Shown here: positions 51,837 to 61,044 of the stretch, in pieces
Layout: the number at the start of each line of letters is the position of its first letter
How positions within the stretch are numbered: position 1 is the stretch's first letter
Assembly: GCA_963777435.1 (NCBI GenBank)
Contig: CAVZQT010000003.1
Span: forward strand, 682,001 to 746,000
Source of the DNA: AP-15 sp963777435
GTDB taxonomy: Bacteria > Pseudomonadota > Alphaproteobacteria > ATCC43930 > CGMCC-115725
DNA: 64,000 bases
Direction of reading: 5' to 3'
Translations under genes and position numbers: made by a program
The notes under the pieces: generated by a model
Databases searched by the model: none
The model's input: only the letters and a program-made list of their open reading frames with translations
Told to the model about the DNA's origin: nothing

Positions 51837-54035
51837 TCAGCAAGAACTCCTGGGGTCCGGGGGCTCCTCTCGTAAGTTGCTGCTCATCCGCTGCAGCAAC
51901 CTTGACAGGTGCCGAATTTCGCGGTGCGAGCGGCTCATCGCCGCCATGGGGTCATCGCCGCCGATCAGCCGCGCCACATTGGGATAGGTCTTTGCGTCGT
52001 CCCGGTCCTCGTGCGGGATCAGCCGCGCTTGCAATAATTCCGCAAGACGGGCGACCTCCGCCGGGATGTCAGCCGCAGGCATTATCTCCAAGCGGTCGGC
52101 CGTGCCCCGCACCTCTTCCAATACGGGCCTCAATTCCTCGTGTTCGGTCCTGAGCGCGGCGAATTCAGCCGGGGTCAGCGCCGGTCTTCCCTCGCGAGGG
52201 CCGTGAACATGCAGCGCCCGCAACGCGTTGAGGATCACCGCTACGTCGATCGCTTCCTGAAGGATAGCGCCGGCAAGCGGCGGCAAAAAACCGAACGCCG
52301 CAAAGCCCATCGCGACAACCGACAATCCCATTCCGGCGATCACGCTCTCGATTGCAATCGACCGCGAGCGGCGGGCAATCCGCAGCGCTTCCGCGAGCCG
52401 GTCAAGCCGGTCAACCAGCAGCACGACACCGGCGGCTTCCGACGAGGCTGCGGCACCGCGCTCCCCCATTGCGACGCCGACATCGGCGGCGGCCAGAGCG
52501 GGTGCATCGTTGATGCCGTCGCCGACCATGATCGTCGAGCCCGCGGAGCGCGATGCGCTGATGGCGGCCAATTTGTCCTGCGGCTGCTGTTCGGCCAGCA
52601 CGTCATCGACACCCACCAGCGCGCCGATGGTTTCGGCGACATCGCGGCGATCGCCAGTCAGCATGACAATTCGCTCAACCCCGGCCTTGCGCAGCAGCCG
52701 CAATGCCCGTGGCGTCTCGAGGCGGATTTCGTCGACCAGCAGCAGGGCACCGGCGATGACGCCGTCGATTGCTACAAAGACGCCGGAGGCGCCTTCGTAA
52801 CCCATGCGGCGAAGGAATTGTTGGCTCCAATCGGCCGGAGCAGCAGACAGGGTCACAAAGGAATAGCTGCCGATCACAACGCGCTTGCCGTCGACGATCC
52901 CGCTCAGCCCCGATCCCGGTCTTTCCTCGACCTGCGACGGCAATGACAGCGCCAGCCCGCGATCTCGCGCCGCCGCAACAACCGCCTGGGCGATCACGTG
53001 CTGCGACACCTGATCGAGCGATGCGGCAAGCCGCAACAGCTCCGTGGCGAACTGCGGACCGGTCTCTACCGCGACAAGGCGGGCTCGACCACCAGTCAAG
53101 GTCCCCGTCTTGTCAAAAAACAGGGTCTTCGCTTGGGCCAGTTTTTCGAGCACGTCGCCGCCCTTGATCAACACCCCGCGCTTGGCGCAGCGCGACATGC
53201 CGGCAACGATCGCAACCGGAACCGCCAGAATCAGCGGGCATGGGGTCGCGACGACCAATACCGCCAGCCCGCGGATCGGGTCGCCGCTAGCGATCCATGC
53301 TGCTACGGCGATTGCGATCGAGATGGGTACGAACAGAAGAGCATACCGGTCGGCAAGTCGTGCCGAGGGGGCCCTGGATCGGTGCGCGCTCTCGACTAAT
53401 CGGACGATACCCGCAAATGTGCTGTTTGCGGCGGCGGTGGTCGCGGCCATGTCGAAAGGTGTTGCCGCATTCACTGCGCCGCTGCGAACTGCCTCGCCTG
53501 AGCTTCGCCGCACCGGCAGCGGTTCCCCGGTCAATGCGGATTCGTCGAGCACTGCCGTCCCGCTCGCGACGATGCCATCGGTCGGAATCGCTTCGCCGGC
53601 GCGAACCAGCAATCGGTCGCCGGGTTGGATCTGCTCGAGCGGGATCTGCGCGATCTCCTCCCCCTCGTAGCGGTTTGCCGTACGGGGAGAGCGGCCGAGA
53701 AGTGCCGACATTTCGCGGCGGGCGCGTTCCTCGGCGAAATCTTCGAGGCCGCGCCCGCTCGCCAGCATCAGGGCGATGACAGCGCCCGTCAGATACTCGC
53801 CCAAAGCCATTGCCCCGGCTATTGAGAGCAAAGCGATCAGGTCGAGCCCAGCCTCACGCCGAAGGAGGCTACGGCAGATGCCGACAACAACAGCAACTAG
53901 AACGGGCGCGGAGCCCGCGATCCAGATCCAATTCGCCGATACGCGATGCCCGCCGATCCACGCGCCGACACCCGCGACAAGTCCGAGCACCGACACGGCG
54001 AGCAACAGCTGGTTTGCAGTGCCCCGAAATTTCAT
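51837..54035 (-). CDS. P1B-5 heavy-metal ATPase with hemerythrin-like tail, frameshifted near the C terminus
   Basis: 732 aa as read. The P-type ATPase core is full: A-domain LTGEP, phosphorylation motif FFDKTGTLTGG, GDGINDAP hinge. The membrane metal site is TPCP (VVATPCPLILAVPVAI) with QEAID in the late helix, the P1B-5 signature, for which the Sinorhizobium Nia exports Ni/Fe. No N-terminal metal-binding domain. The C terminus begins a hemerythrin-like helix bundle (HEELRPVL; RLIPHEDRDDAKTYP; SRSHREIRHL), then stops at 51837. A shift near 51855 would add VLAEIIRLLHGLDAILRLHF to 51743. ATG 54035 used. Confidence 0.86.
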   Translation of the reverse strand: MKFRGTANQLLLAVSVLGLVAGVGAWIGGHRVSANWIWIAGSAPVLVAVVVGICRSLLRREAGLDLIALLSIAGAMALGEYLTGAVIALMLASGRGLEDFAEERARREMSALLGRSPRTANRYEGEEIAQIPLEQIQPGDRLLVRAGEAIPTDGIVASGTAVLDESALTGEPLPVRRSSGEAVRSGAVNAATPFDMAATTAAANSTFAGIVRLVESAHRSRAPSARLADRYALLFVPISIAIAVAAWIASGDPIRGLAVLVVATPCPLILAVPVAIVAGMSRCAKRGVLIKGGDVLEKLAQAKTLFFDKTGTLTGGRARLVAVETGPQFATELLRLAASLDQVSQHVIAQAVVAAARDRGLALSLPSQVEERPGSGLSGIVDGKRVVIGSYSFVTLSAAPADWSQQFLRRMGYEGASGVFVAIDGVIAGALLLVDEIRLETPRALRLLRKAGVERIVMLTGDRRDVAETIGALVGVDDVLAEQQPQDKLAAISASRSAGSTIMVGDGINDAPALAAADVGVAMGERGAAASSEAAGVVLLVDRLDRLAEALRIARRSRSIAIESVIAGMGLSVVAMGFAAFGFLPPLAGAILQEAIDVAVILNALRALHVHGPREGRPALTPAEFAALRTEHEELRPVLEEVRGTADRLEIMPAADIPAEVARLAELLQARLIPHEDRDDAKTYPNVARLIGGDDPMAAMSRSHREIRHLSRLLQRMSSNLREEPPDPRSSC

Positions 54036-54219
54036 CGTCGGAAGAACTGTTCGCTTCTCGGGCGGGTTTGGAACGCCCCAGTAAGCTTGACGTCGGCACC
54101 CGCATACAGCCGGCCGACAGTGATGCAACAGCAATGGAATCGGCCAGTCACGCAACTAGAATGACGTCAGGCCGGTCGTCCTGCTTTGATTTGGATCAAC
54201 ATCTTTAATGCATCATTTT

Positions 54220-56013
54220 TTATTGCAAGACGGGGAGCTCGACAAAGGACGGAGTTGCCTCGGCATGATGGACTGTGTTGGTGGCGATGCGAATATCGGC
54301 GTCGGTGTCGTTGGCCAATATCGGGTGGCCGCTATTGGTGTTGCGGGCGCGGCGCGGAAAATTGCTGCTGCTGACGTCGATTTCGATGCGGTGACCGGCG
54401 GCTAAGGTGTGGTGGATGTGGCCGAGATCGATCGTCAATCGTTCGATGCGGTCGGGCGACAATGGGCGCGGCTCGCCCGAGCCGTCGCGGTAGAGCGCGC
54501 GGGCGATCCCGTCGAGCAATAGCATCGCGCGGCCGTCGGGGTGGAGGTCGATCAATTTGCCGACAAAATCGGTGTCGGGGCAGTCGGATTGCGCCGACAG
54601 GGTCAGTCGCACATTGCCGGCGATTGTCAGCGGTTTGGGCAACGGTTCGCCGCAATAGATCAGTCCGTAATCGGCCAAGCCCTGGACCGGCCGCTGATCG
54701 AGCGATCCAGCTGATATCAGCATGTTGCGGCCGCCCAGGGGCGGGATCGGGCGGCGGGGGTCGTAGCGGTAATGGCGGGCGGTGCCGTCCGGCTGATCGG
54801 CGAGACTGCCGTCGCCGCGCAGATAAAGCCGTTCCGGGCGGGCTTGCGGCGGCGGCCAGCGCTCGGCGTAATGCCAGTCGTCCGGGACGTAATTCTCGCG
54901 ATCCTCGACCCAAGCGCGCGGCGAGAAATAGACTGCGGGCACATCCATAACGCCATTCTGTTCGCCCTTCAGCCAGTAGCCGAACCAGGCGAAATACGGA
55001 TCATGCCGCCAGAAATTATTGTGGTAGACAAAGTAATGCTCGTTGGGGCCGATCCATAATTTCTGGTTGCCGGCGCGTGCCTGGATCTCGCTGAACGCCG
55101 CCATCACGCTCAGCTGGAAGATGTCGAACCAGGTCGTCACGTGGAACCCAGGGATATCGATCGTGCGGCGGAAATTGTGCGCGGCGCGAAACGCATCCGG
55201 CGCCGGATGGGTGATGATCTCGTCGAGAAACGGCTGCCCGGTCGCGAAATCCGGGTAATGGGTCAGGGGCAGCCGCGTCCAGTCATCCGAGCTGATAAAC
55301 GGCGGCTGGGCTTCGCGGGCGGCGTCGAGCCGGGCATAGCGGGCCGCGGCCGAGGCGGCGGCGGCGTCCAACTCCGCCGGGCCGATGCCAAAGCGCTGCA
55401 TCACCGCTTCGCGGTGCGAGGCCGACAGGCCGGGAATGTTGCGCGCGACCCATAGCCACAGCCGCTCCATCTCGATCGACTGGCCCTCGTAGACGACGTC
55501 GTCGTAAATGCTCGAAGCCCCGGCCTGCGCGAAAAACGCCCGCAGGCTCGGATGCCGGGTCGAGGCGGCGGCAAACGCGGTCGTCGCCCCTGCCGACGAG
55601 CCGGAGACGCCGACCCGCTGGTTAGTCCAGGGCTGATGCGCGATCCATTCGAGCGTGTCGTGGCCATCGGGCGCGTCATCGGCGTAGACCCGGTCCTCGC
55701 CTTCCGAGCCGTGGCGGCCCCGCGTGTCCTGATAGACCGCGGCATAGCCATGGGCGACGATCGCGCGCCAGCCGCGCAGGATCGAGCCGCGCATCGGTTC
55801 GGCAGGGCTCGGCAGCCACGCCTTGCTGCAGTCGAACTTGTCGCGCGCGTCGGCGGCGGCGATCCCGTAGGGCGTGCGATGCAGGATCACCGGCCAGCAC
55901 GGCCCGCCCTCGGCCGGCAAAAAGACAAAGGTGTTGAGGCGCACCCCGTCGCGCATCGTCACCATGGTCTGAAATCCGCGCGCGCCTGTCACCGAATCGA
56001 CATAGTCCGCCAT
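54220..56013 (-). CDS. CocE/NonD family hydrolase
   Basis: 597 aa alpha/beta hydrolase. The nucleophile motif is GVSGSSAGATTA (Ser about residue 140); the catalytic Asp and His are in the later domain (HYFVYHNNFWRHDP or DADIRIATNTVHHAE region). The C-terminal jelly-roll domain typical of X-Pro dipeptidyl-peptidase/CocE follows (from about 380). CocE members cleave esters or proline peptides. No signal peptide: cytosolic. Spaced from the lactonase gene by a nested palindrome. Confidence 0.82.
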   Translation of the reverse strand: MADYVDSVTGARGFQTMVTMRDGVRLNTFVFLPAEGGPCWPVILHRTPYGIAAADARDKFDCSKAWLPSPAEPMRGSILRGWRAIVAHGYAAVYQDTRGRHGSEGEDRVYADDAPDGHDTLEWIAHQPWTNQRVGVSGSSAGATTAFAAASTRHPSLRAFFAQAGASSIYDDVVYEGQSIEMERLWLWVARNIPGLSASHREAVMQRFGIGPAELDAAAASAAARYARLDAAREAQPPFISSDDWTRLPLTHYPDFATGQPFLDEIITHPAPDAFRAAHNFRRTIDIPGFHVTTWFDIFQLSVMAAFSEIQARAGNQKLWIGPNEHYFVYHNNFWRHDPYFAWFGYWLKGEQNGVMDVPAVYFSPRAWVEDRENYVPDDWHYAERWPPPQARPERLYLRGDGSLADQPDGTARHYRYDPRRPIPPLGGRNMLISAGSLDQRPVQGLADYGLIYCGEPLPKPLTIAGNVRLTLSAQSDCPDTDFVGKLIDLHPDGRAMLLLDGIARALYRDGSGEPRPLSPDRIERLTIDLGHIHHTLAAGHRIEIDVSSSNFPRRARNTNSGHPILANDTDADIRIATNTVHHAEATPSFVELPVLQ

Positions 56014-56043
56014 TTTACTGACCTATTCTGTCGTTTTGCTCAG

Positions 56044-56131
56044 AGTGTCCGGGCGGGGACCCGATACGTAGCGAAGGCAAGGGGTCGGGCCTTCGCGGTA
56101 TCACGAGGGGGTGGTCGTCCGCCCGGACACT
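56044..56131. repeat. Nested palindrome between hydrolase and lactonase genes
   Basis: A perfect 13-bp outer pair (AGTGTCCGGGCGG at 56044-56056; CCGCCCGGACACT at 56119-56131) encloses a second hairpin: GATAC..GCGAAGGC, a 10-base loop, GCCTTCGC.GTATC. Lies right at the lactonase stop codon. An 88-bp structure of this kind is REP/MITE-like and can also form a strong RNA hairpin. Confidence 0.75.
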
Positions 56132-57296
56132 AGACCATGCCCATCCAGAACATCTGCTGGTCGCCGACATCGACATCGTATTTGCGTACAAAGTCGAGCT
56201 TGCCGTCGGTCCCGATCCGGAACAGCGACAGGCATGCCGGCACGGTGCGGATCTCGGCGCCGTCTTTGACCGGCAATCCGATGATGTGCGCCGCTACCAG
56301 CAATCGGCCGCTCGGGTCGATGTGGAAGGTGCGGCAGTGGATGCCGCGGGTATCGACATGCTGGATCGGGGTGGGTTCGCCGGTCGCCGGGTCGATCGCG
56401 AACACCGCAAGCGTGTTCTCGCCGCCGGCAAAAACCCGCTCCGCCCCCTCGCCTACCGTGCTCGAGGCGCGGTTCGCGACATAGACAAAGCGGCCATTGG
56501 GATGAACGTGGATCGTGCCGGCGGCCTGTCGGCCACGGGTATTGCCGGGCTCGGCCAAGGTCCCTTTGCTAAAGACCGGCTCGGGCGATAACCGGTCGCC
56601 TGATATCGCGAACATGTCGAGGCGGTTCTGGCGCTCCAGCGATACATAGACCCAGGGCTTTGAGGGGTGAAAATCGAGATGGCGCGGGCCAAACCCATAG
56701 CCGCCACCCGGCGCGACCGAGATTTCGTCCGTCAACTGCCCGTCCTGATAGCGGAAGACCTTCAGCGCTCCGGGTTCTTCGGGCTTGCCGGCGGCGGCGT
56801 CATGGCCGCGCGTGACCAGGATCGCCATTCTATTGTCGGGGCTCACCCTCACCTGATGCCCGTAAATTCCGGGATCAATCTTCTCCTCTTGCGCGATTTC
56901 GGCGCCCGGCATGGCGTCGGGATTGACGCGGTAGACCCGAACCCCGCTCGGAATGCTAAAGGCGACCAGCAGGTGTCGCGACGGGATGTCGCTCGTCATA
57001 TGGATCGGCCGGGTCGGCAGCGGAATCGGCGCACCGTGCGGCGTCAAGGCCCCGGTCGCGGGATCGATGCGGAAGGCGCTGACATTGTGCTGGTCGCCGA
57101 CAAACCCGCCAATCCCAGACGCGCTGTTGCTTGACGCGACATAGAGATACTCGCGCGAGGCATGCGGCCAGGCGTAGTGAACATTGGCCGGCAGGCTGAC
57201 GTTGTCGCGCCGCGTCAAGGTCGCGTTCTCGACATCGACATCGTAATGCGTCAGTTGCGGTCCGACGCTGGCGTAGAGCATGACCTTTTCCGGCAT
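56130..57296 (-). CDS. Lactonase-family beta-propeller protein
   Basis: 388 aa, seven-bladed propeller of the 6-phosphogluconolactonase/lactonase group. Repeated blade edges are seen: LTHYDVDVENATL, NVSAFRIDPATGAL, GALKVFRYQDGQL, NTLAVFAIDPATGEP and LSLFRIGTDGKL. No signal peptide. Could hydrolyse a sugar lactone; the substrate is unknown. Its stop lies inside the nested palindrome. Same strand as the CocE gene but separated from it. Confidence 0.8.
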   Translation of the reverse strand: MPEKVMLYASVGPQLTHYDVDVENATLTRRDNVSLPANVHYAWPHASREYLYVASSNSASGIGGFVGDQHNVSAFRIDPATGALTPHGAPIPLPTRPIHMTSDIPSRHLLVAFSIPSGVRVYRVNPDAMPGAEIAQEEKIDPGIYGHQVRVSPDNRMAILVTRGHDAAAGKPEEPGALKVFRYQDGQLTDEISVAPGGGYGFGPRHLDFHPSKPWVYVSLERQNRLDMFAISGDRLSPEPVFSKGTLAEPGNTRGRQAAGTIHVHPNGRFVYVANRASSTVGEGAERVFAGGENTLAVFAIDPATGEPTPIQHVDTRGIHCRTFHIDPSGRLLVAAHIIGLPVKDGAEIRTVPACLSLFRIGTDGKLDFVRKYDVDVGDQQMFWMGMV

Positions 57297-57426
57297 GGCG
57301 TTTCTCCCCTGGGTCCCGCCGGCAGCATAAGGCTCGCGGCGGCACGCGCGAAGAGGGATCGCCGAGGGTCGGTTTTGATGATTTGGCGGCTTGCCAAACG
57401 CTCGTCAGAACGTCAGAATCCCGGAA

Positions 57427-57891
57427 TCACATTACCGCGCTGCCGGTGCTTCTTGGCACAACATTGCCGTAGAGCTCTTGCGCGCGCTTTTCAAAGGCGC
57501 CGACCATGCGGCGCACCGCTTCGCCGAACAGCATCTCGATGACTTTTTGCATCAGCCGTGACTTGAATTCGAAATCGACAAAAAAATCGATCCGGCAGCC
57601 TTCCGGGATTTTCTCGAATGACCAGTGATTGTTCAGATAGCGGAACGGTCCTTCCGCGTAAGTGACGTCGATCCGGCCCGGCGGATCGAGTTCCACTCGC
57701 GAGGTAAAGCGCTCGCGAAACATCTTAAAGCCGATGATCAGATCGGCGACGACCAGGTGCGGCTGGCGCTCGCGGATGCGTGCGCCGCGGCACCACGGCA
57801 GAAATTCGGGATAGCGCTCGATATCGGCGACCAAGTCGAATAATTGCTGTTGCGTGTAAGGGAGCACGCGCTGCTCGGCGTGGGTCGGCAC
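57427..57891 (-). CDS. COQ10/RatA-type START-domain protein
   Basis: 154 aa. A helix-grip fold: LPYTQQQLFDLVADIERYPEFLPWC, RVELDPPGRIDVTYAEGPFRYL and HWSFEKIPEGCRIDFFVDFEFKS. Homologues bind ubiquinone (Coq10) or, as RatA, associate with the 50S subunit. In alphaproteobacteria it follows lipA, as here with 9 bp between, so it is likely co-transcribed. End of the PDH/lipoate operon. Confidence 0.88.
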   Translation of the reverse strand: MPTHAEQRVLPYTQQQLFDLVADIERYPEFLPWCRGARIRERQPHLVVADLIIGFKMFRERFTSRVELDPPGRIDVTYAEGPFRYLNNHWSFEKIPEGCRIDFFVDFEFKSRLMQKVIEMLFGEAVRRMVGAFEKRAQELYGNVVPRSTGSAVM

Positions 57892-57900
57892 GGCGACGGC

Positions 57901-58962
57901 TCAGCCGATTGCGGCGAGTTGGGCCGTTCGGGCAGCCCGCAATCGCGCGAAATCCTCCCCTGCGTGATAGGACGACCGCGTCAAGGGCGATGCCGAAACC
58001 AGCAAAAACCCTTTGCCAAGCGCGTGCCGCTTATGGCCGGCAAACTCCTCCGGCGTGACAAATCTGTCTATCGCGTGGTGCTTTGGCGTCGGCTGCAGAT
58101 ATTGCCCGATCGTCAGGAAATCGACGTCGGCGGTGCGCAGATCGTCCATTACCTGCAATACCTCGGTCCTGTCCTCGCCGAGCCCGACCATAATTCCCGA
58201 TTTGGTAAAGAATGACGGATCGAGCCGCTTGACCTGATCGAGCAGGCGCAATGAGTGAAAGTATCGCGCCCCGGGCCTTACCTCGGCGTAAAGCCGCGGC
58301 ACGGTTTCGAGATTGTGGTTGAAGACGTCGGGCTGGGCGGCGACGACGGTTTCGAGCGCCCCCTCCTTGCGCAGAAAATCGGGGGTCAGGACCTCGATTG
58401 TCGTGTCGGGTGCGGCCTTACGGATCGCGGCAATGGTCCGCGCAAAGTGCCCCGCCCCGCCATCGTCGAGATCGTCGCGGTCGACCGAGGTGACAACCAC
58501 ATGCGCCAGGCCGAGTGCCGCGACCGCATCGCCGACCCGTTGCGGTTCATGCGGATCGAGAAGGTCGGGGCGGCCGGTCGCGACATTGCAAAAGCTGCAG
58601 GCGCGGGTGCACACGCGGCCGAGGATCATCACCGTCGCGTGTTTTTCTTTCCAGCACTCGCCGATATTCGGACAAGCCGCTTCTTCGCACACCGTGTTGA
58701 GCTGCAACTCGCGCATCAACCGGTGGGTCGCCCGATACTCTGGGGATCCCGGCGCCTTGACCCGCAGCCAATCGGGTTTGCGCACGATAACGCTGTCCGG
58801 CCGATGCGCCTTTTCCGGGTGGCGCAGGGCTGGCGTACTCGCCGTCCTTCCTTCGTCATGCCCGGATTTGATCCGGGCATCTCCAAGATCTGGGCGTGGT
58901 ACTTGCCCGGAAGAAGCGGATGGCCGGGTCGAGCCCGGCCATGACAAACGAGGAGGAGACAT
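57901..58962 (-). CDS. lipA: Lipoyl synthase
   Basis: 353 aa as read; radical-SAM enzyme that adds two sulfurs to octanoyl chains on PDH E2 and other lipoyl proteins. Auxiliary cluster Cys in NTVCEEAACPNIGECW, radical-SAM CTRACSFCNVATG, and C-terminal Ser in RSSYHAG. The conserved N terminus (LRHPEKAHRPD...RKPDWLRVKAP) has no standard start codon nearby; the frame runs back through a palindromic repeat to ATG 58962 (TTG 58947 also possible). So the first 45 residues derive from the repeat. Close to lpd and its E2 target. Confidence 0.9.
   Translation of the reverse strand: MSPPRLSWPGSTRPSASSGQVPRPDLGDARIKSGHDEGRTASTPALRHPEKAHRPDSVIVRKPDWLRVKAPGSPEYRATHRLMRELQLNTVCEEAACPNIGECWKEKHATVMILGRVCTRACSFCNVATGRPDLLDPHEPQRVGDAVAALGLAHVVVTSVDRDDLDDGGAGHFARTIAAIRKAAPDTTIEVLTPDFLRKEGALETVVAAQPDVFNHNLETVPRLYAEVRPGARYFHSLRLLDQVKRLDPSFFTKSGIMVGLGEDRTEVLQVMDDLRTADVDFLTIGQYLQPTPKHHAIDRFVTPEEFAGHKRHALGKGFLLVSASPLTRSSYHAGEDFARLRAARTAQLAAIG
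58855..58945. repeat. Palindromic repeat, family B, at the lipA 5' end
   Basis: Two hairpins (GCCCGGATTTGATCCGGGC and GGCCGGGTCGAGCCCGGCC) lie between GTCATG and CATGAC ends. Typical alphaproteobacterial dispersed repeat encoding PGSTRPS in one frame. It covers the region where lipA should start. Confidence 0.75.
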
Positions 58963-58986
58963 ACCCGAACCGTGTTGACAGCAATC

Positions 58987-60387
58987 TTAGAAGTGGATGG
59001 CCCGTCCGTAAGCGTCAAGCACGGCCTCGTGCATCGTCTCCGAGATCGTCGGATGCGGAAAGATCGTGCGGATCAGATCGGCCTCGGTCGTCTCCAGGGT
59101 CTTGGCGATCGTGTAGCCTTGGATCAATTCGGTGACCTCGGCGCCGATCATATGCGCGCCCAACAATTCGCCGGTCTTGCCGTCGAACACGGTCTTGACC
59201 ATCCCCTCCGGCTCGCCATAGGCGATTGCCTTGCCATTCCCAATAAACGGGAAGTGCCCGATTTTGACCTCATAGCCGGCCTCGCGCGCCGCCTTTTCGG
59301 TGAGCCCGACGCTCGCGACCTGCGGCCGGCAATAGGTGCAGGCCGGGATGTTGCGGATGTCGAGCGGGTGCACATCGTTGACCCCGGCGATATGCTCGAC
59401 GCAGATCACGCCTTCGTGGCTGGCTTTGTGCGCGAGCCAGGGCGGGCCGACAAGATCGCCGATTGCGTAAATGCCGGGCTCGCCGGTGCGGAGCCACTCG
59501 TCAACGACGACATGCGTGCGATCGATCTTCACCCCGGTGCCTTCGAGGCCGATATCCTCGACATTGCCGACGATGCCGACCGCGAGGATCACCTTTTCAG
59601 CCGCTATTTCTGTCGGCTTCCCGCCTGCTTCGATTTGTGCAGTGATTTGGCCGTCGGCGCGCGCCAGCCCTTTTACGGTCGCACCGGTGTGGATGTTGAT
59701 TCCCTGCTTTTCAAAGGATTTACGGGCGAAGGCCGAAATCTCCTCGTCTTCGACCGGCAACACCCGGTCGAGCACCTCCACGACAGTAACCTCAGCGCCC
59801 ATATCGCGGTAAAAGCTGGCAAATTCGATCCCGATAGCCCCCGATCCGACCACCAGCAGCGATTTCGGGATCGCCGCGGGGACCATTGCCTCCTTATAGG
59901 TCCACACCTGCTCGCCATCGGGTTCGAGACCGGGCAGTGAGCGCGCCCGCGCCCCTGTCGCCAGAATGATGTGCGGTGCGGCGAGTTCGGCGACCGACTT
60001 GCCGCCCTTCTCGACCGCGAGCCGCCCCTTGCCGGCCAGCCGACCCTGCCCGTCGAACACGTCGACCTTGTTCTTTTTCAACAGATACGCGACGCCGTTC
60101 GACAATTGCTTGGCGACAGCACGCGAGCGCGCCACAACCTTGCCGGCATCGTAGCGGATGTCCTTTGCCGAAAAGCCGTACTGATCGAGGTGACGCAGGA
60201 TGTGCGAGATCTCGGAACTGCGCAGCAAAGCCTTGGTCGGAATGCAGCCCCAGTTAAGGCAAATACCGCCCAAATGCTCGCGCTCGACGACCGCCGTCTT
60301 CATGCCCAGCTGGGCCGCGCGGATCGCGGCGACATAGCCGCCCGGCCCGCCGCCAACGACGATCAGGTCGAATGATTGATCGACCAT
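58987..60387 (-). CDS. lpd: Dihydrolipoyl dehydrogenase (E3)
   Basis: 466 aa FAD disulfide oxidoreductase that reoxidises dihydrolipoyl groups of the pyruvate dehydrogenase complex with NAD. FAD site DLIVVGGGPGGYVAAIRAA, redox Cys pair GGICLNWGCIPTKAL, NAD loop LLVVGSGAIGIEFASF and C-terminal HPTISETMHEAVLDA with the catalytic His/Glu. Immediately followed upstream in the operon by an isochorismatase gene rather than directly by E2. Complete. Confidence 0.95.
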   Translation of the reverse strand: MVDQSFDLIVVGGGPGGYVAAIRAAQLGMKTAVVEREHLGGICLNWGCIPTKALLRSSEISHILRHLDQYGFSAKDIRYDAGKVVARSRAVAKQLSNGVAYLLKKNKVDVFDGQGRLAGKGRLAVEKGGKSVAELAAPHIILATGARARSLPGLEPDGEQVWTYKEAMVPAAIPKSLLVVGSGAIGIEFASFYRDMGAEVTVVEVLDRVLPVEDEEISAFARKSFEKQGINIHTGATVKGLARADGQITAQIEAGGKPTEIAAEKVILAVGIVGNVEDIGLEGTGVKIDRTHVVVDEWLRTGEPGIYAIGDLVGPPWLAHKASHEGVICVEHIAGVNDVHPLDIRNIPACTYCRPQVASVGLTEKAAREAGYEVKIGHFPFIGNGKAIAYGEPEGMVKTVFDGKTGELLGAHMIGAEVTELIQGYTIAKTLETTEADLIRTIFPHPTISETMHEAVLDAYGRAIHF

Positions 60388-60390
60388 TTG

Positions 60391-61044
60391 CTAGACGCCC
60401 TTTTGCAGACGCCCAATTATCTCATCCAGCGGTGTGACATCGGCAAACAGTCTTTGCATCGTGGCAAGCTCGCCTGCATGCGCTTGTCTGCTTACTTCGG
60501 CGACGCCCTCCGCTGCGATGACCATGCGATAATTTTGTTCGACCCCGCCGCGCACGGTGTTGGAGACACAGACGCAGGTGGTCACTCCCGATACGACGCA
60601 AGTATTCACGCCCATGTTGCGGAGAATGGTGTCCAACGGCGTATTGGCGAAACCTCCAAATCCTTTCTTCACGACTAAATGCTCGCCATCTCGCGGCTCC
60701 AGCTCATCGATGATCTGCGCACCCCAGGTTCCCTCGACACAATGCGTGCGGTTGCCTCCACCCGGTGTCATCCCAATTCGCCAATAAGGGAATGCCGCAT
60801 CCGAATAATCGGGTTTCAGGATGTGCGCGACATAGACGACCGGTCGTCCGGCGGCACGGAACGAATCCGCTAGCCGTCGCACATGGGGAATTGTTCCCAT
60901 CAGAAACTTTAGATCGACGGCAGCTTCCGGATGCTCCCGGGCCATGTATGAAAAGCTGCCATCCACATGCAGGAAGTCGTTCTGCATATCGACAATGATC
61001 AGAGCACTTCTCTCGTAGTCCGGAGCCGTATTGGGCGATGTCAT
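60391..61044 (-). CDS. Isochorismatase-family cysteine hydrolase
   Basis: 217 aa. Triad: Asp in LIIVDMQNDF (about residue 19), Lys in HLVVKKGFGGF and Cys in GVTTCVCVSNTVRGG. The cis-peptide SGVTT is typical. Family members hydrolyse N-carbamoylsarcosine, nicotinamide, biuret or isochorismate; the loops here do not allow a choice. It sits 3 bp before lpd within the PDH operon, an atypical position. No transfer scar is seen. Confidence 0.83.
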   Translation of the reverse strand: MTSPNTAPDYERSALIIVDMQNDFLHVDGSFSYMAREHPEAAVDLKFLMGTIPHVRRLADSFRAAGRPVVYVAHILKPDYSDAAFPYWRIGMTPGGGNRTHCVEGTWGAQIIDELEPRDGEHLVVKKGFGGFANTPLDTILRNMGVNTCVVSGVTTCVCVSNTVRGGVEQNYRMVIAAEGVAEVSRQAHAGELATMQRLFADVTPLDEIIGRLQKGV

